Part shown: positions 17,952 to 26,658 of the stretch, piece after piece
Numbering within the stretch: position 1 is the stretch's first letter
Layout: each line of letters starts with the position of its first letter
Assembly: GCF_019880305.1 (NCBI RefSeq)
Contig: NZ_CP082301.1
Location: 8,494,001-8,558,000, forward strand
DNA: 64,000 nucleotides
Reading direction: 5' to 3'
Origin: Streptomyces decoyicus
Lineage (GTDB): Bacteria; Actinomycetota; Actinomycetes; Streptomycetales; Streptomycetaceae
Notes under the pieces: generated by a model
Database searches by the model: none
The model's input: only the letters and a program-made list of their open reading frames with translations
What the model was told of the DNA's origin: nothing
Translations under genes and position numbers: made by a program

Positions 17952-18998
17952 TCAGGTCTCGCTCCGTGCGGGCCTGCGGGCGCGGACGCGCGGCAACGGT
18001 GCCGGCAGTGCGGTGCGGTTCTCCCGCCAGGCGGCAAGTAGATATGCGGCAAGTCGGCCCTCGAGAAGTGTGGTGGCACCGATTCCGAAGGCGACATCGG
18101 GTTCCAGATCCGGCTCGTCCTTCAGCAGACCATCGACCACTTCAGTGCGGACGACCTGTTCATGGACGGCGTCGGCTTCGACATGCTCGTCGTAGAACCT
18201 CTCCGCAGCGGAGCCGGCACCTGTGCGGCGCATGGCTTCCGCGAGACGTCGTGATCCTGGCGACGAAGTCACCTCGACCGTGGCGAAGTGGCCGACCAGT
18301 GCCCCGCGCAGGGACCGGTGCAGCCCCAGCAGAGACATGAGATTGACCACGGCGAGCGTTTCGGCGGGCGCCAGGTCGAGGTAGTGACCGTACGCGGTCT
18401 CCAGGGCGAGATCTGCCATGAGGTCCGCGAAGAGCTGGGCGTGGATGTCCTCGGCGCGTCCGGCACCGAACTCATCGAATTCGATGGCGGCCATCCCGGC
18501 CTTGGCGCGGCCTCGCAGCCGGGGCAGGACCCAGGCGTGCGGGTCCGCTTCCTTGAGGTGGTACAGCGAGCGCAGGGCCGCGTACTCCCTCAGCTGCCAA
18601 AGCCGGCCATCGCGTTTCAAGAAGTGACTGACGCTGCTGCCGTCGTCGGCGGGCTCGGTCAGCAGGCCCGCCATCGCCTCATGCATGCCGAGCACCGGGA
18701 CGTCAGCACGCAGGGCCCGGAGGAACGCCTCCTCCAGGTAGCGCCGCGCCGACAGCGGTGCAGGAGCCCATTCGCGGTCGTCGTCCACGCCGTCGAACCC
18801 CTGATAGTGCAGCTCATACAGCACGTAGAGGGCGAGCTGGAGATCTGCCCCGTACGGGCCCTCGCGTTGGACCGCCTCCCGTGTCGGCAAGGGCCCCTTC
18901 CCGATGCGGAGCCACGAGATCACCGTGTCGGACAGGTAGCCGCGCGGTCGCGGAAGCTGCGGCTTGCCGGTCCGGGCGGCTCCGAGGTCGGCCTTCAT
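17952..18998 (-). CDS. iron-containing redox enzyme (haem-oxygenase-like HDO fold)
   Basis: 348 residues. The second half has the helical HDO pattern with Glu/His-rich segments: AAIEFDEFGAGRAEDIHAQL, YGHYLDLAPAETLAVVNLMS and ERFYDEHVEADAVHEQVV, the E/H/D-H ligands of the di-iron site. Such proteins are annotated as iron-containing redox enzymes; relatives cleave or oxidise C-C or C-N bonds. ATG 18998 has a perfect AAGGAGG and overlaps the CDGSH stop by four bases. Third gene of the four-gene operon. Confidence 0.9.
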   Translation of the reverse strand: MKADLGAARTGKPQLPRPRGYLSDTVISWLRIGKGPLPTREAVQREGPYGADLQLALYVLYELHYQGFDGVDDDREWAPAPLSARRYLEEAFLRALRADVPVLGMHEAMAGLLTEPADDGSSVSHFLKRDGRLWQLREYAALRSLYHLKEADPHAWVLPRLRGRAKAGMAAIEFDEFGAGRAEDIHAQLFADLMADLALETAYGHYLDLAPAETLAVVNLMSLLGLHRSLRGALVGHFATVEVTSSPGSRRLAEAMRRTGAGSAAERFYDEHVEADAVHEQVVRTEVVDGLLKDEPDLEPDVAFGIGATTLLEGRLAAYLLAAWRENRTALPAPLPRVRARRPARSET

Positions 18999-19261
18999 CG
19001 CTGGCCTCCTTCGGCGCTCCGGTCGGCTGCCGGGCAGCCGGTGCCGGCGGCGCGGTCGGACGGGAGCTTCGAACGATTGCGGTGGCTGGTGTCGCACCAG
19101 GGGTAGCTCCGGCTGCGCCGGCACATGCAGATCGCAACGGTGAAGCGTCGGGAGACGGATACCGAACCGTCGTCACCGACCACTTCCACCGGCCCCTCCA
19201 CCAGGAGCGGGCCGTTTCGGACGAGGGTGATGCGGCGTGGCCGCTCAGGAGTTCTCGGCAC
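18995..19261 (-). CDS. CDGSH iron-sulfur domain protein
   Basis: 88 residues. The motif CMCRRSRSYPWCDTSH gives the three Cys and one His ligands (C-x-C, then C-D-x-S-H) of the [2Fe-2S] CDGSH (mitoNEET-like) domain, which moves electrons or clusters. It overlaps the upstream methyltransferase by 17 bases and the downstream HDO gene by 4, so the genes are co-translated. It probably supplies electrons or iron-sulfur clusters to the neighbouring oxygenases (inference). Confidence 0.92.
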   Translation of the reverse strand: MPRTPERPRRITLVRNGPLLVEGPVEVVGDDGSVSVSRRFTVAICMCRRSRSYPWCDTSHRNRSKLPSDRAAGTGCPAADRSAEGGQR

Positions 19262-19931
19262 GGATGATCACCAATTCCTCTGAGTCCTGGACCTCGTCCA
19301 GGAGGCCCTGGCGCCGCAGCCAGGCCAGCCGGGAGCGCAGGATCGGGCCGAACGGTATGACCGCGCGGTCGCTGACCGTCCCCCGCAGCCCCGCGGAGGC
19401 TAGCCGCTCCAAGGTGTCCTCGGTGCCGCACAGTCCGGAATGGACCATGAGAAGGACGCCGCCAGGGCGGAGCACACGCGGTGCGGAGTCGCAGATACGG
19501 TCGACGAGCAGCCGTCCGTCGGGCCCCGCGTCCCAGGCGCGGGCCGGCCCCCGGGGCGTCTGGTTGCCGGGGGCGGGGACGTAAGGCGGGTTGCTGACGA
19601 GCACGTCGAAGGAACGGCCGCCGACAGCTGCGGTCAGATCGCCGCGACGCACGGTGACGCGCTGCCGGGAGAGCCAGGCGTTGATCCTTGTGGCCAGGAC
19701 TGCCTGCCAGGAGATGTCGACGGCGGTGACCAGAGCGCCACGTCGCGCCGCTCCCACCGCGAGGGCCCCACTGCCCGAACCGAGGTCCAGGAGCTCGGTG
19801 CCCGCCCCCACACCTTCGCGGTACAGGGCGCGCAACAGGAGCCGCGTGTCGTGCTGTGGCAGATAGACACCAGCAAGCGTCACAGCGGATGGCGTCCGGG
19901 GAGCGTGGCTGGCCACGTGCTCATAAGGCAC
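19245..19931 (-). CDS. HemK2/MTQ2-like methyltransferase
   Basis: 228 residues: the SAM-binding motif LLDLGSGSGALAVGAAR, acidic loop VTAVDISWQA, and the catalytic VLVSNPPYVPAP, the NPPY signature of N5-glutamine and related N-methyltransferases. ATG 19931 is the first start in frame. First gene of the operon methyltransferase-CDGSH-HDO-dioxygenase. The gene set, rather than a translation factor context, suggests a small-molecule or protein modification role; the substrate is unknown. Confidence 0.92.
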   Translation of the reverse strand: MPYEHVASHAPRTPSAVTLAGVYLPQHDTRLLLRALYREGVGAGTELLDLGSGSGALAVGAARRGALVTAVDISWQAVLATRINAWLSRQRVTVRRGDLTAAVGGRSFDVLVSNPPYVPAPGNQTPRGPARAWDAGPDGRLLVDRICDSAPRVLRPGGVLLMVHSGLCGTEDTLERLASAGLRGTVSDRAVIPFGPILRSRLAWLRRQGLLDEVQDSEELVIIRAENS

Positions 19932-20042
19932 CTCCGCGCCGAGAGCCGAAACGAGGATCTGGATGGTCCGCGCGCGTCTTCTTCAGCCTGCTAGCTATCC
20001 GATCCACCGGCCACCCGGCGGCGGTGTCGTGGGCATGACCTT

Positions 20043-20645
20043 GTGCCATGCCTGCGGCGCTCTCCCGGCAATGAACCGGGCCGCGCTGAGGTGCAGTGCA
20101 CGGGCCTGGAGGTATGGGGCCTGCGAAGGCCGGTAGTGGCCGTCGCCGCCGCAACGGCAGTCCTTGTCTCCATGATCGGAGCAGCTCAGCCCGCGCAGGC
20201 GTCCGCGGCTTACCACCTCGTCCAGATCAAGATGTTCGATGGCCAATGCCTGGGCATCAGGAACCAGAGCGCCAACGCCGGCGCTGCGCTTGAACATGAC
20301 CGGTGCCAGAATCTTCCCTCCCAGCGCTTCAAGGTCATGAGCGATGGCCCCGCGAACCCGAACCACGAGATCAGGACGTTCGCGGAGGGCATGTGCCTGA
20401 CCCCCCGAGCCCCGTTCTTGGGTGACGGTGCTCGTCAGCCGATCGTGCAGTCGCATTGCAACGGTTCTCCATTGCAGCGCTTTACGTTCTTCGGCCAGTA
20501 CGGTGAGCCACAGATCGAGTTCAGGACGGCCACGGAACTCTGCTGGACCGTGGCGGGCGGCGGCCAATACGGTGGCGACATCAAACAGTATCCCTGCGAA
20601 AGCTCAGGACCTGGGTATCAGCGCTTCACACTCGTCTATGTGTGA
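20043..20645 (+). CDS. secreted ricin-type beta-trefoil lectin
   Basis: An N-terminal signal peptide (RRPVVAVAAATAVLVSM, cleavage near AQASA) is followed by about 145 residues with the beta-trefoil pattern of short repeats (GQCLGIRN, SQRFKVMSDG, GMCLTPRA, LQRFTFFG, ELCWTVAGG, YQRFTLVYV). The Cys and Q-x-F/W spacing indicates ricin-B-like carbohydrate binding without a catalytic domain. The start is uncertain: GTG 20043 or a later GTG (20091). It is exported by the Sec pathway and probably binds extracellular polysaccharide. Confidence 0.75.
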   Translation: MPCLRRSPGNEPGRAEVQCTGLEVWGLRRPVVAVAAATAVLVSMIGAAQPAQASAAYHLVQIKMFDGQCLGIRNQSANAGAALEHDRCQNLPSQRFKVMSDGPANPNHEIRTFAEGMCLTPRAPFLGDGARQPIVQSHCNGSPLQRFTFFGQYGEPQIEFRTATELCWTVAGGGQYGGDIKQYPCESSGPGYQRFTLVYV

Positions 20646-20699
20646 AGCGCGCGCACCTGAAACTGACGGGCGCCATAGCCGTAGCGGAAGGGTTGACCA

Positions 20700-21045
20700 C
20701 CCGCGGCGACGTTGCTGCAGAATCGCAAGGGTTCGCCGCCCAACGCGCCGGCCAGCACGCGTACGGCCCCGTCGCGCGGGTCGACACGCAACAGACCTCG
20801 TTGTGCGTCGCACACCAGCAGTTGACCATCCACGGTGGGCTCCAGGCCGAGCAGTCTTCCACCGGTGTGGGCAACGGCATCCGCCCGGACGGCTCCGGAA
20901 CCCGAGAGTGTCAGTTGCCAGACCGTTCCGTCTGCGGCCCCGGTGAAGAGCCGGCCCTCGACGTCGGCCACCACGTCTTCGGGCCCTGAATCTCGGTGGC
21001 GACCACTCGTGGGCCGGGGAGCAGCTGCGGCTCGTCGGGCTGCAT
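20700..21045 (-). pseudogene. SMP-30/strictosidine synthase-like fragment
   Basis: LLPGPRVVATEIQGP in one frame and PEDVVADVEGRLFTG, AHTGGRLLGLEPTVDGQLLV and LRVDPRDGAVRVL in another form the first two blades of a beta-propeller lactonase. A frame break near 20987 and the loss of everything after CSNVAA make it inactive. It lies just after the membrane gene that ends at 21066. Confidence 0.65.
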
Positions 21046-21065
21046 GGTGTGCTCTGCGCTCTGAT

Positions 21066-21710
21066 TCACGATGTCTTCCGCGCCCGTGCCGTCCTGACAC
21101 ACCGCGTCATCTCTTCGGCATAGGGGAGGGCAACGCAGGCGCCGATGGCCAGGCCCAGGCCGGCGAGGTACTTGACGGAGAGGGGGTTTTCCTTGGGGAG
21201 CAACCTCCAGTTGTCCGACTCCACTCCGCCGCGCAGCGTGGCGCGTACCTGGTCGGCATACAGACAGCAGGTGAAGGCCATTGCCGCGAGCGGCAAGACC
21301 TCCAGGAAGCTGTGGATGTGCTGCTCCACCGGGCGGACTTCCCGCTCGTCGGTCGCCAAGCTGACGTCCCACAGCGCCGTAGCTCCGTGAGCCACGGCGG
21401 CTCCCCCCATCACGGACAGTACGAGCGGATTGACCTTGGCGAGCAGGCCCATTGCCACGGGGATGCCCGCTTCCGTCATCATCAGTGCATGCAACGCTGA
21501 CTCACGCGCCCCCGTGGTGTCCTCGATACGGGTGCGGCGGTGCATGATCCAGTCCGCCACGGCCGGCACACACCACAGAGGCAACACCCCGTACATGAGA
21601 AAACGCCGGTTCGCGTCTTCCGCGCCGAATGCGCGTGCGGGAACAGGCAGGTCACGGGGGCGCCGCCACCGGCGCCAGGCACGCAATAGCGGGCCGTGCC
21701 GCAGGTCCAT
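21066..21710 (-). CDS. hypothetical multi-pass membrane protein
   Basis: 214 residues with about five membrane segments (FLMYGVLPLWCVPAVADWIM, GIPVAMGLLAKVNPLVLSVM, AVAHGATALWDVSLA, VLPLAAMAFTCCLYADQV, YLAGLGLAIGACVALPYAEE). TGGAGG lies 7 bases before ATG 21710. It stands next to the SMP-30 remnant, which suggests a former two-gene unit. Unknown role. Nothing is seen between 21711 and 21968. Confidence 0.75.
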   Translation of the reverse strand: MDLRHGPLLRAWRRWRRPRDLPVPARAFGAEDANRRFLMYGVLPLWCVPAVADWIMHRRTRIEDTTGARESALHALMMTEAGIPVAMGLLAKVNPLVLSVMGGAAVAHGATALWDVSLATDEREVRPVEQHIHSFLEVLPLAAMAFTCCLYADQVRATLRGGVESDNWRLLPKENPLSVKYLAGLGLAIGACVALPYAEEMTRCVRTARARKTS

Positions 21711-21968
21711 ATTTCGCCTCCAGATCGTCCTTCGCCTTTGCCGCCACGCAGGGCGGCAACTGGACTCGGGTGGCCTTCGATGCGCCCGTCGCCCTCTCCT
21801 CGCTGTTGGCAGGCCATGGCCCGAGTACCCCGCACTTGGCTGCGGCACACGAGCGTCGGCCAAACATGAGCAGCAGTCAGCACTCTTCGCAGGGCCTTGC
21901 GTCGAGCAAAGCGTGGGCCCCGGCGAGCTCCCCGCTACTCCACCTCTGGTGGGAGCTGGCCGCACTCC

Positions 21969-23075
21969 CTAAAGGCGACCTTGACGAGGGTCGTCGTTCC
22001 TGCTTCGGGGGGTCACTGCGCGTTGAGCCAGCGCGAGGACCGTACTGGGAGACAGCCTGCGCAGTGCCGCGCGTGCGGCGTTCGCGCCGGGCGCCCCGTG
22101 GACACCTCCGCCGGGGTGGGCGCCGGCGGAGGCCGTCCCGTGCCAGGGAGGGGCCGGAACATCAACTGTTGGTGCATGGCTGCGGTCCCGCCGTTGATGG
22201 CACCACCATGCAGATTGGCGTCGAGCGCCTGCAGGGTTGGCGGGGCGAGGATCCGGCGTCGTTGGATACGCGAGCGAAAGCCCGGCGCGAACCGTTCCAC
22301 TTGCTCTTCCATCCGATCCGCCATGGCTTCCTGCTCCCGTCGGTCCCACGCCCCCGTGATGCCGTCCGCCCCGGCGTCACTGCTGAACCCGTTGCGGCAC
22401 ATGCGTATAGGCCCATGCCGACTCGGTGGTGCCTGCGGGGGAGCGGGAGGGGTCCGCTGTGGTCATCTGGCCGAAGAGCGCGAAGGGCCGGTCGGGTACC
22501 TCTCCCATAGCGATCTGCGCGGCGAAGCGGGTGAGTGCATCGACGCTTTCGGCCACGTGGACCGTGCCCGCGGACGATGCCTCTCCGGCTCTCCAGGGCA
22601 CGGGCTTGTCCAGGGCCCAATCGACCTTGAGGTAGCGAAATCCCACTGGAAGCGGCGCAGGTCCGGTACGAGATGGCCCGGCAGATGACGTGGGTCCACG
22701 AGCTCTCCGTACAGGGCGGGGACCGAGACGTCCGCGAGCACGGCCCGGCTCGCCGGCACGCATTCGCCGTCCGCCGTCCGCCGTGCGCACCGCCACGGCT
22801 CGGCCCGCGCGTACGACGACCTCGACGACGCGTTCAGCGCAGCGCAGTATGCCGCCGCGGTGGCGGAGCCGCCTCACCAGGGAGGCGGTCAGGGCTCCGG
22901 CTCCGCCCACCGGTACCGGAAAGCCGTAGGTCTGTCCGAGCATGGTCATCAGCCAGCCGAAGCCCCCGCTGCCGGCGGCCTCCGGAGCGAGGTCTGCATG
23001 GAGGGCGTTGCCGGCGAGGAGGAGCCGTCCCGCCTCTCCGCTGAATTCTCTTCGCCTAGGCGGCGTCTCGTCGAT
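21969..23075 (-). pseudogene. FAD-dependent oxidoreductase (phytoene-desaturase-like), heavily frameshifted
   Basis: Reading 3' to 5' on the plus strand, pieces in at least three frames align end to end: AGRLLLAGNALHADLAPEA, GGAGALTASLVRRLRHRGG, VLADVSVPALYGELVDP, VDWALDKPVPW, IAMGEVPDRPFALFGQMTTA and, near the end, HPGGGVHGAPGANAARAAL. This is the order seen in NAD(P)/FAD amine-oxidase-like proteins. The N-terminal FAD-binding GxGxxG part is gone. Four or more frame breaks show long decay. Confidence 0.8.
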
Positions 23076-23133
23076 CATGTGCTGTGGGAAAAGGAGGGGC
23101 GACCACGTTCCACGCCGGTGCAGACTTGGGTCC

Positions 23134-23805
23134 ATGTTGATCGACGTCTGGCCCCTCAAGGCACTGCGTGTACGGTCGCCCCGTCTGGAGCTGCGGCTTC
23201 CCTCCGAGGAAGAGCTGGCCGCAGTGGCCGAGGTAGCAGCGGAGGGAGTCCATGCTCCAGGAGCACGGCCGTTTCTGACGCCCTGGACGGATCTGCCGCC
23301 TGCCGAGCGTGCCAGGCACGTCGTCCGGAGTCACTGGAGCCGCCTGGGGGCATGGGCGCCTGACGACTGGGCCCTGGACCTCGTGGTGTTCTTCGAGGGG
23401 CAACCCGTGGGCATCCAGGAGATGTGGGCCAAGAACTTCAGCATCCGAGGCGAGATTGCCTCAAGTTCTTGGCTCGGGCTTGGCCATCAGGGCAAGGGAA
23501 TCGGAACCGAGATGCGTGTGGCCGTGCTTCACCTGGCGTTCGCGGAACTTGGAGCGGTATCCGCCACGTCGGGGTGCTTCATCGACAACCAGGCTTCGAT
23601 GTCCGTCTCACGCAAGCTCGGTTACAAGCCCGACGGCATCTCCCGCGATGTCCTTCACGAGCAGGTCGTCGAATCCCAGTACTTCCGGCTCTCGCAGCAG
23701 GACTGGAGCTGTCAGGAGCATGTACCTGTAACCGTGTGCGGACTGGCAGGCTGCGCGGACTTCTTCGGTTTCGACGACGGGGCCATGGGCCCCGTCGCCC
23801 GCTGA
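23134..23805 (+). CDS. GNAT-family N-acetyltransferase
   Basis: 223 residues. The acetyl-CoA loop region LGHQGKGIGTEMRVAVLHLA (Q/R-x-x-G-x-G/A type) and the following NQASMSVSRKLGYKPDG match motif A and B of GNATs of the RimJ/RimL kind, which transfer acetyl to amino groups. ATG 23134 is used; the ribosome site is weak. The gene looks intact among pseudogenes. Substrate unknown. Confidence 0.9.
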   Translation: MLIDVWPLKALRVRSPRLELRLPSEEELAAVAEVAAEGVHAPGARPFLTPWTDLPPAERARHVVRSHWSRLGAWAPDDWALDLVVFFEGQPVGIQEMWAKNFSIRGEIASSSWLGLGHQGKGIGTEMRVAVLHLAFAELGAVSATSGCFIDNQASMSVSRKLGYKPDGISRDVLHEQVVESQYFRLSQQDWSCQEHVPVTVCGLAGCADFFGFDDGAMGPVAR

Positions 23806-23815
23806 GGTCCTCGGC

Positions 23816-24120
23816 TCATGAGCGGAGCCAGATGAGGATTGCGGCGGCGGTGACCAGCTCGGAATTGCTTGAGCTTATTGATCGCCCGCTCGACGGTGTT
23901 CCGGGCTTTGTATCGGGTTTTGTCGAAGGCGGGTGGTCGGCCGCCGCGTGAACCCCTGTGTAGGCGAGCCGTCGTGGTGTCCTTCTTCTCCGGGATCACG
24001 AGTCGGATACCACGACGCCGCAGATAGGTGCGGATTACACCATTGCTGTACGCTTTGTCCGCTCCGACGCTGTCCGGCAGGCGTCGTGGTCGGCCTGAGC
24101 CGAGTCGGGGGATGCGGATC
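23816..24120 (-). mobile_element. IS5-family transposase, C-terminal remnant
   Basis: IRIPRLGSGRPRRLPDSVGA, then DKAYSNGVIRTYLRRRGIRL, RGGRPPAFDKTRYKARNTVE and the end ILIWLRS are the C-terminal half of an IS5-type DDE transposase. The 5' part is missing at about 24120, where a second IS piece on the other strand begins. Confidence 0.8.
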
Positions 24121-24436
24121 TTGTACATCACCGTGCACCTGGACGCCGGCTACGACTCGGACAAGACCCGTGCCCTGATCGACGAACGCGGCCTGCACGC
24201 CCGCATCGCGCGCAAGGGCGAGAAGGCGCCGATCCAGGCAAGTCAGAGGTGACACGTCGAACGCACCCATGCCTGGCAGAACGCCTTCCAGCGCCTCGCC
24301 CGCTGCTACGAGCGCCGCGCCACCGTCATCGATGCGTTCTTCGACCTCACCGACACAATCATCGCGGTACGTAGCCTGATCCGTCGGGCATGGGCGACCC
24401 ACCGATGGGACGAACGCCCGAACCGCCTCCCATGAA
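24121..24436 (+). mobile_element. second IS5-like transposase remnant
   Basis: ITVHLDAGYDSDKTRALIDE and, after a stop at 24250, HVERTHAWQNAFQRLARCYE and IIAVRSLIRRAWATHRW form the end of another IS5-type transposase. It meets the opposite-strand remnant head to tail, which suggests insertion and deletion at a shared site. Confidence 0.7.
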
Positions 24437-24588
24437 CAGGCGCCGGCCCTTGGGCGAAACCGACCGTCAGACCGCCCAATGCGATCGCGGCATCGCTCCG
24501 ACTCGGCGGTGTTCCCGGCCCTGACATCGGTCCGGCTTCCATCCTTTCCCGGGGTGGTGCCACCCTGGCAAAACCTTGCCAGGACCAC

Positions 24589-25149
24589 TTACTGGTTCAG
24601 GAGTTCAGCGAAGCGGTCCAGCGCACGATCGGTGCGGTGGCGGTCGCCGGTAGCTGTGAGATCGAACAGCAGACCCCGGACGACGGCCATGACCAACGTG
24701 GGCGTGACGGTGTCCTCAGGACCGGTGGAGACGTCGCGGAAGGTGGCACCGAGCGTGTCGAACCAGTCCGTGATCGCCTCGCCCTGGTCGGGGTAGGTCT
24801 CGGGGTGAACCAGTCCGTCGGCGTGCACCTCGAAGAACAGCCGGACGAACGGCGCGCGGTCGTCTGCGCTGATCCACGCCCAGATGCCGCGCAGCCGCTC
24901 CTGCACAGAGCCCGTCTTTGGCGGAAGGTTCTCGGCCAGGCGCACAGCACCGCGGCGGCGGGCCTCGGCGAGGACCGCCGCGACCAACTCCTGTTTGCTG
25001 CCGAAGTCGTAGAGCAGCATCCGTGGGCTGGTGTCGAGGGCTGCGGCCAGTGGCCTCAGGCTCAGCCCGGCCAAGCCGTGCGCCAGTACATAGTCGGTTG
25101 CCTGCGCCAGTGTGTGCTCGCGACGGGCGGGGTCAGCGGGTCGCCCCAT
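24589..25149 (-). CDS. TetR-family repressor
   Basis: 186 residues: helix-turn-helix ATDYVLAHGLAGLSLRPLAA...LLYDFGSKQELVAAVL (about 14-60), then a helical ligand domain. GAGGAGG precedes ATG 25149. It is divergent from the patatin gene and the shared 84-base gap contains a large palindrome, so it very probably represses both genes. The inducer is unknown; a lipid is plausible given the target. Confidence 0.92.
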   Translation of the reverse strand: MGRPADPARREHTLAQATDYVLAHGLAGLSLRPLAAALDTSPRMLLYDFGSKQELVAAVLAEARRRGAVRLAENLPPKTGSVQERLRGIWAWISADDRAPFVRLFFEVHADGLVHPETYPDQGEAITDWFDTLGATFRDVSTGPEDTVTPTLVMAVVRGLLFDLTATGDRHRTDRALDRFAELLNQ

Positions 25150-25176
25150 GGTGGACCTCCTCTCAGCGACTCGGAG

Positions 25177-25216
25177 TTGAAACAGCATGAGCGAGTATAT
25201 GGTACGACTGTTTCAA
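25177..25216. promoter_or_regulatory. probable TetR operator between repressor and patatin genes
   Basis: Perfect 9-base inverted repeat TTGAAACAG (25177-25185) / CTGTTTCAA (25208-25216) with a 22-base spacer, centred between the divergent starts. Each arm also looks like a -35 element (TTGAAA), so binding could block both promoters. Confidence 0.55.
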
Positions 25217-25233
25217 TAACGAGGGAGATCACC

Positions 25234-26082
25234 TTGCGCACCTTCGACCGAGCACTCGTCCTGGGTCCTGGGAGTCACGTCGGCACCGCCTGGATGGCAG
25301 GGCTGGCCTACGGATTGCGCCGCGATGGCGTGGACTTGGGCGAAGCCGACCTGATCGTCGGGACGTCGGCCGGCGCGATCGTCGCAGCGCTACTCGCCAC
25401 CGGCCAGGACCCGAGGCGGCTCGCGACGTCGGCCCGCCAGCCAGCTCACCGGCTCAAGGTGGACCCCAGGCGGATGGGCCAGGTGTTCGCCGTACTCGGC
25501 GACCGCAGCCTGGAGCCCGGCGAGGCCAGGCGTCGCGTGGGCCGGCTCGCGCTCGACAGCACCGACCTCCAGGCTGAGGAGGCGCTGATCGCGGGGCGCG
25601 CCGCCTTGATCGGTGCGGACGCGTGGCCGGAGCGGCGACTGCTGATCACCGCCGTGGACGCAACCGCCGGTGAGCCCGTGGTGTGGGACCGCGACAGCGG
25701 CGTGCCGTTGGTGCGCGCGGTGGCAGCGAGTAGCGCCTTCCCCGGGGCCGCGCCGCCCGTTGCCATCGACGGCCGGCGGTACATGGACGGTGCGCTGCGT
25801 GCGGGCCCCAACGCCGATCTCGCTGTTGGAGCCCGGACGCTGGTCGTGGTCGAGCCGATGGCTCACCTGTTTCCCCGGGAGCCACTCAGCCAGCAGCTGG
25901 CGGCCGTGGGGGCATGCGCGATGGTGACCATCGGCCCCGATCCGGCCTCGGTACGCGCTTTCGGCTCGGACATGGGCGACCTGGCAGCCTGGGAACCGGC
26001 CTACCAAGCGGGTCTTCGCCAGGCAGGCGACGTCGACGCGCAACTCCGCTCCATGTGGAGGGCAGAAGCCGACGCGGGCTGA
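25234..26082 (+). CDS. patatin-like phospholipase
   Basis: 282 residues. A Ser-Asp lipid acyl hydrolase: oxyanion glycines in GPGSHVGTAWMAGL, nucleophile Ser45 in GTSAG, and catalytic Asp185 in YMDGALRAG. TTG 25234 is the start, since AGGGAG lies 6 bases upstream and the frame before it lacks coding character. Cytoplasmic, with no signal peptide. Probably controlled by the divergent TetR repressor through the palindrome at 25177-25216. Confidence 0.92.
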   Translation: MRTFDRALVLGPGSHVGTAWMAGLAYGLRRDGVDLGEADLIVGTSAGAIVAALLATGQDPRRLATSARQPAHRLKVDPRRMGQVFAVLGDRSLEPGEARRRVGRLALDSTDLQAEEALIAGRAALIGADAWPERRLLITAVDATAGEPVVWDRDSGVPLVRAVAASSAFPGAAPPVAIDGRRYMDGALRAGPNADLAVGARTLVVVEPMAHLFPREPLSQQLAAVGACAMVTIGPDPASVRAFGSDMGDLAAWEPAYQAGLRQAGDVDAQLRSMWRAEADAG

Positions 26083-26161
26083 CCGCCGATCAGGTCGGTG
26101 ATGTGTGGGCGCTGGCAGCCCACCGGAGGGGTCGCCGCGCAGGCCGGCCCCTCTGGCAGCA

Positions 26162-26227
26162 CAGGCAAAAGGTCTCCCCGGTGATCACAGAGCGTCGCAA
26201 CTCGATGATCACCGAGACCTGTGCCTG
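26162..26227. repeat. imperfect inverted repeat, terminator-like or IS end
   Basis: Arms of about 23 bases (CAGGCA.AGGTCTC..GGTGATCA and its complement) around a 19-base loop. It lies 80 bases after the patatin stop and beside an IS5 remnant, so it could be a terminator or a leftover of an element end. Confidence 0.5.
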
Positions 26228-26254
26228 TCCTACTCCCGGGGTAGCCCACCACGC

Positions 26255-26520
26255 CTATCTGCGCGACCTCTTATACGCCGTCTTCCAGGGAACCGAATCA
26301 TTCCGGCAGGCCCCGCCACGGCACCCCAGCCCGCACCCGATGCAGTATCCCGTTGAGCACCTGGCGGTGGTCGTGCCACCGGCCGCACCGGCCGTTGCTT
26401 ACCGGCAGCAGTGGCCGAAGCCGCTCCCGCTACTCGTCCGACGGCTCTCCCCGTTCCGACAGTCTCCGGTCAACGCGCCGGGACGGACGGCACCAGTGCG
26501 GCCATCCGCCGGGCAATGGC
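26255..26520 (-). mobile_element. IS5-family transposase N-terminal remnant
   Basis: On the minus strand RWHDHRQVLNGILHRVRAGV followed by PWRDLPE matches the N-terminal region of IS5 transposases (usual R-x-G-x-x-W-R-D-L-P). Stops and frame breaks follow and the DDE part is absent. Nothing else is seen from 26083 to 26658. Confidence 0.55.
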
Positions 26521-26658
26521 GTCTTCACCTGGAAAGCGCCTGCGACGGTGGCGGGACAAGGGCCTCAACAATCCTGATTCTCGCTGTTCAGAGGCACTTT
26601 CTGCCTTCTTGACCACTAGTCGGAGAGCCTGCCTCGTGAAAGCGCGAGGCTAAGGGAC

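Noticed and set aside
26162..26227. Possible transposon end in the hairpin after the patatin gene
   Set aside because: No target duplication is visible and a terminator explains it as well, so I left it as a plain inverted repeat.
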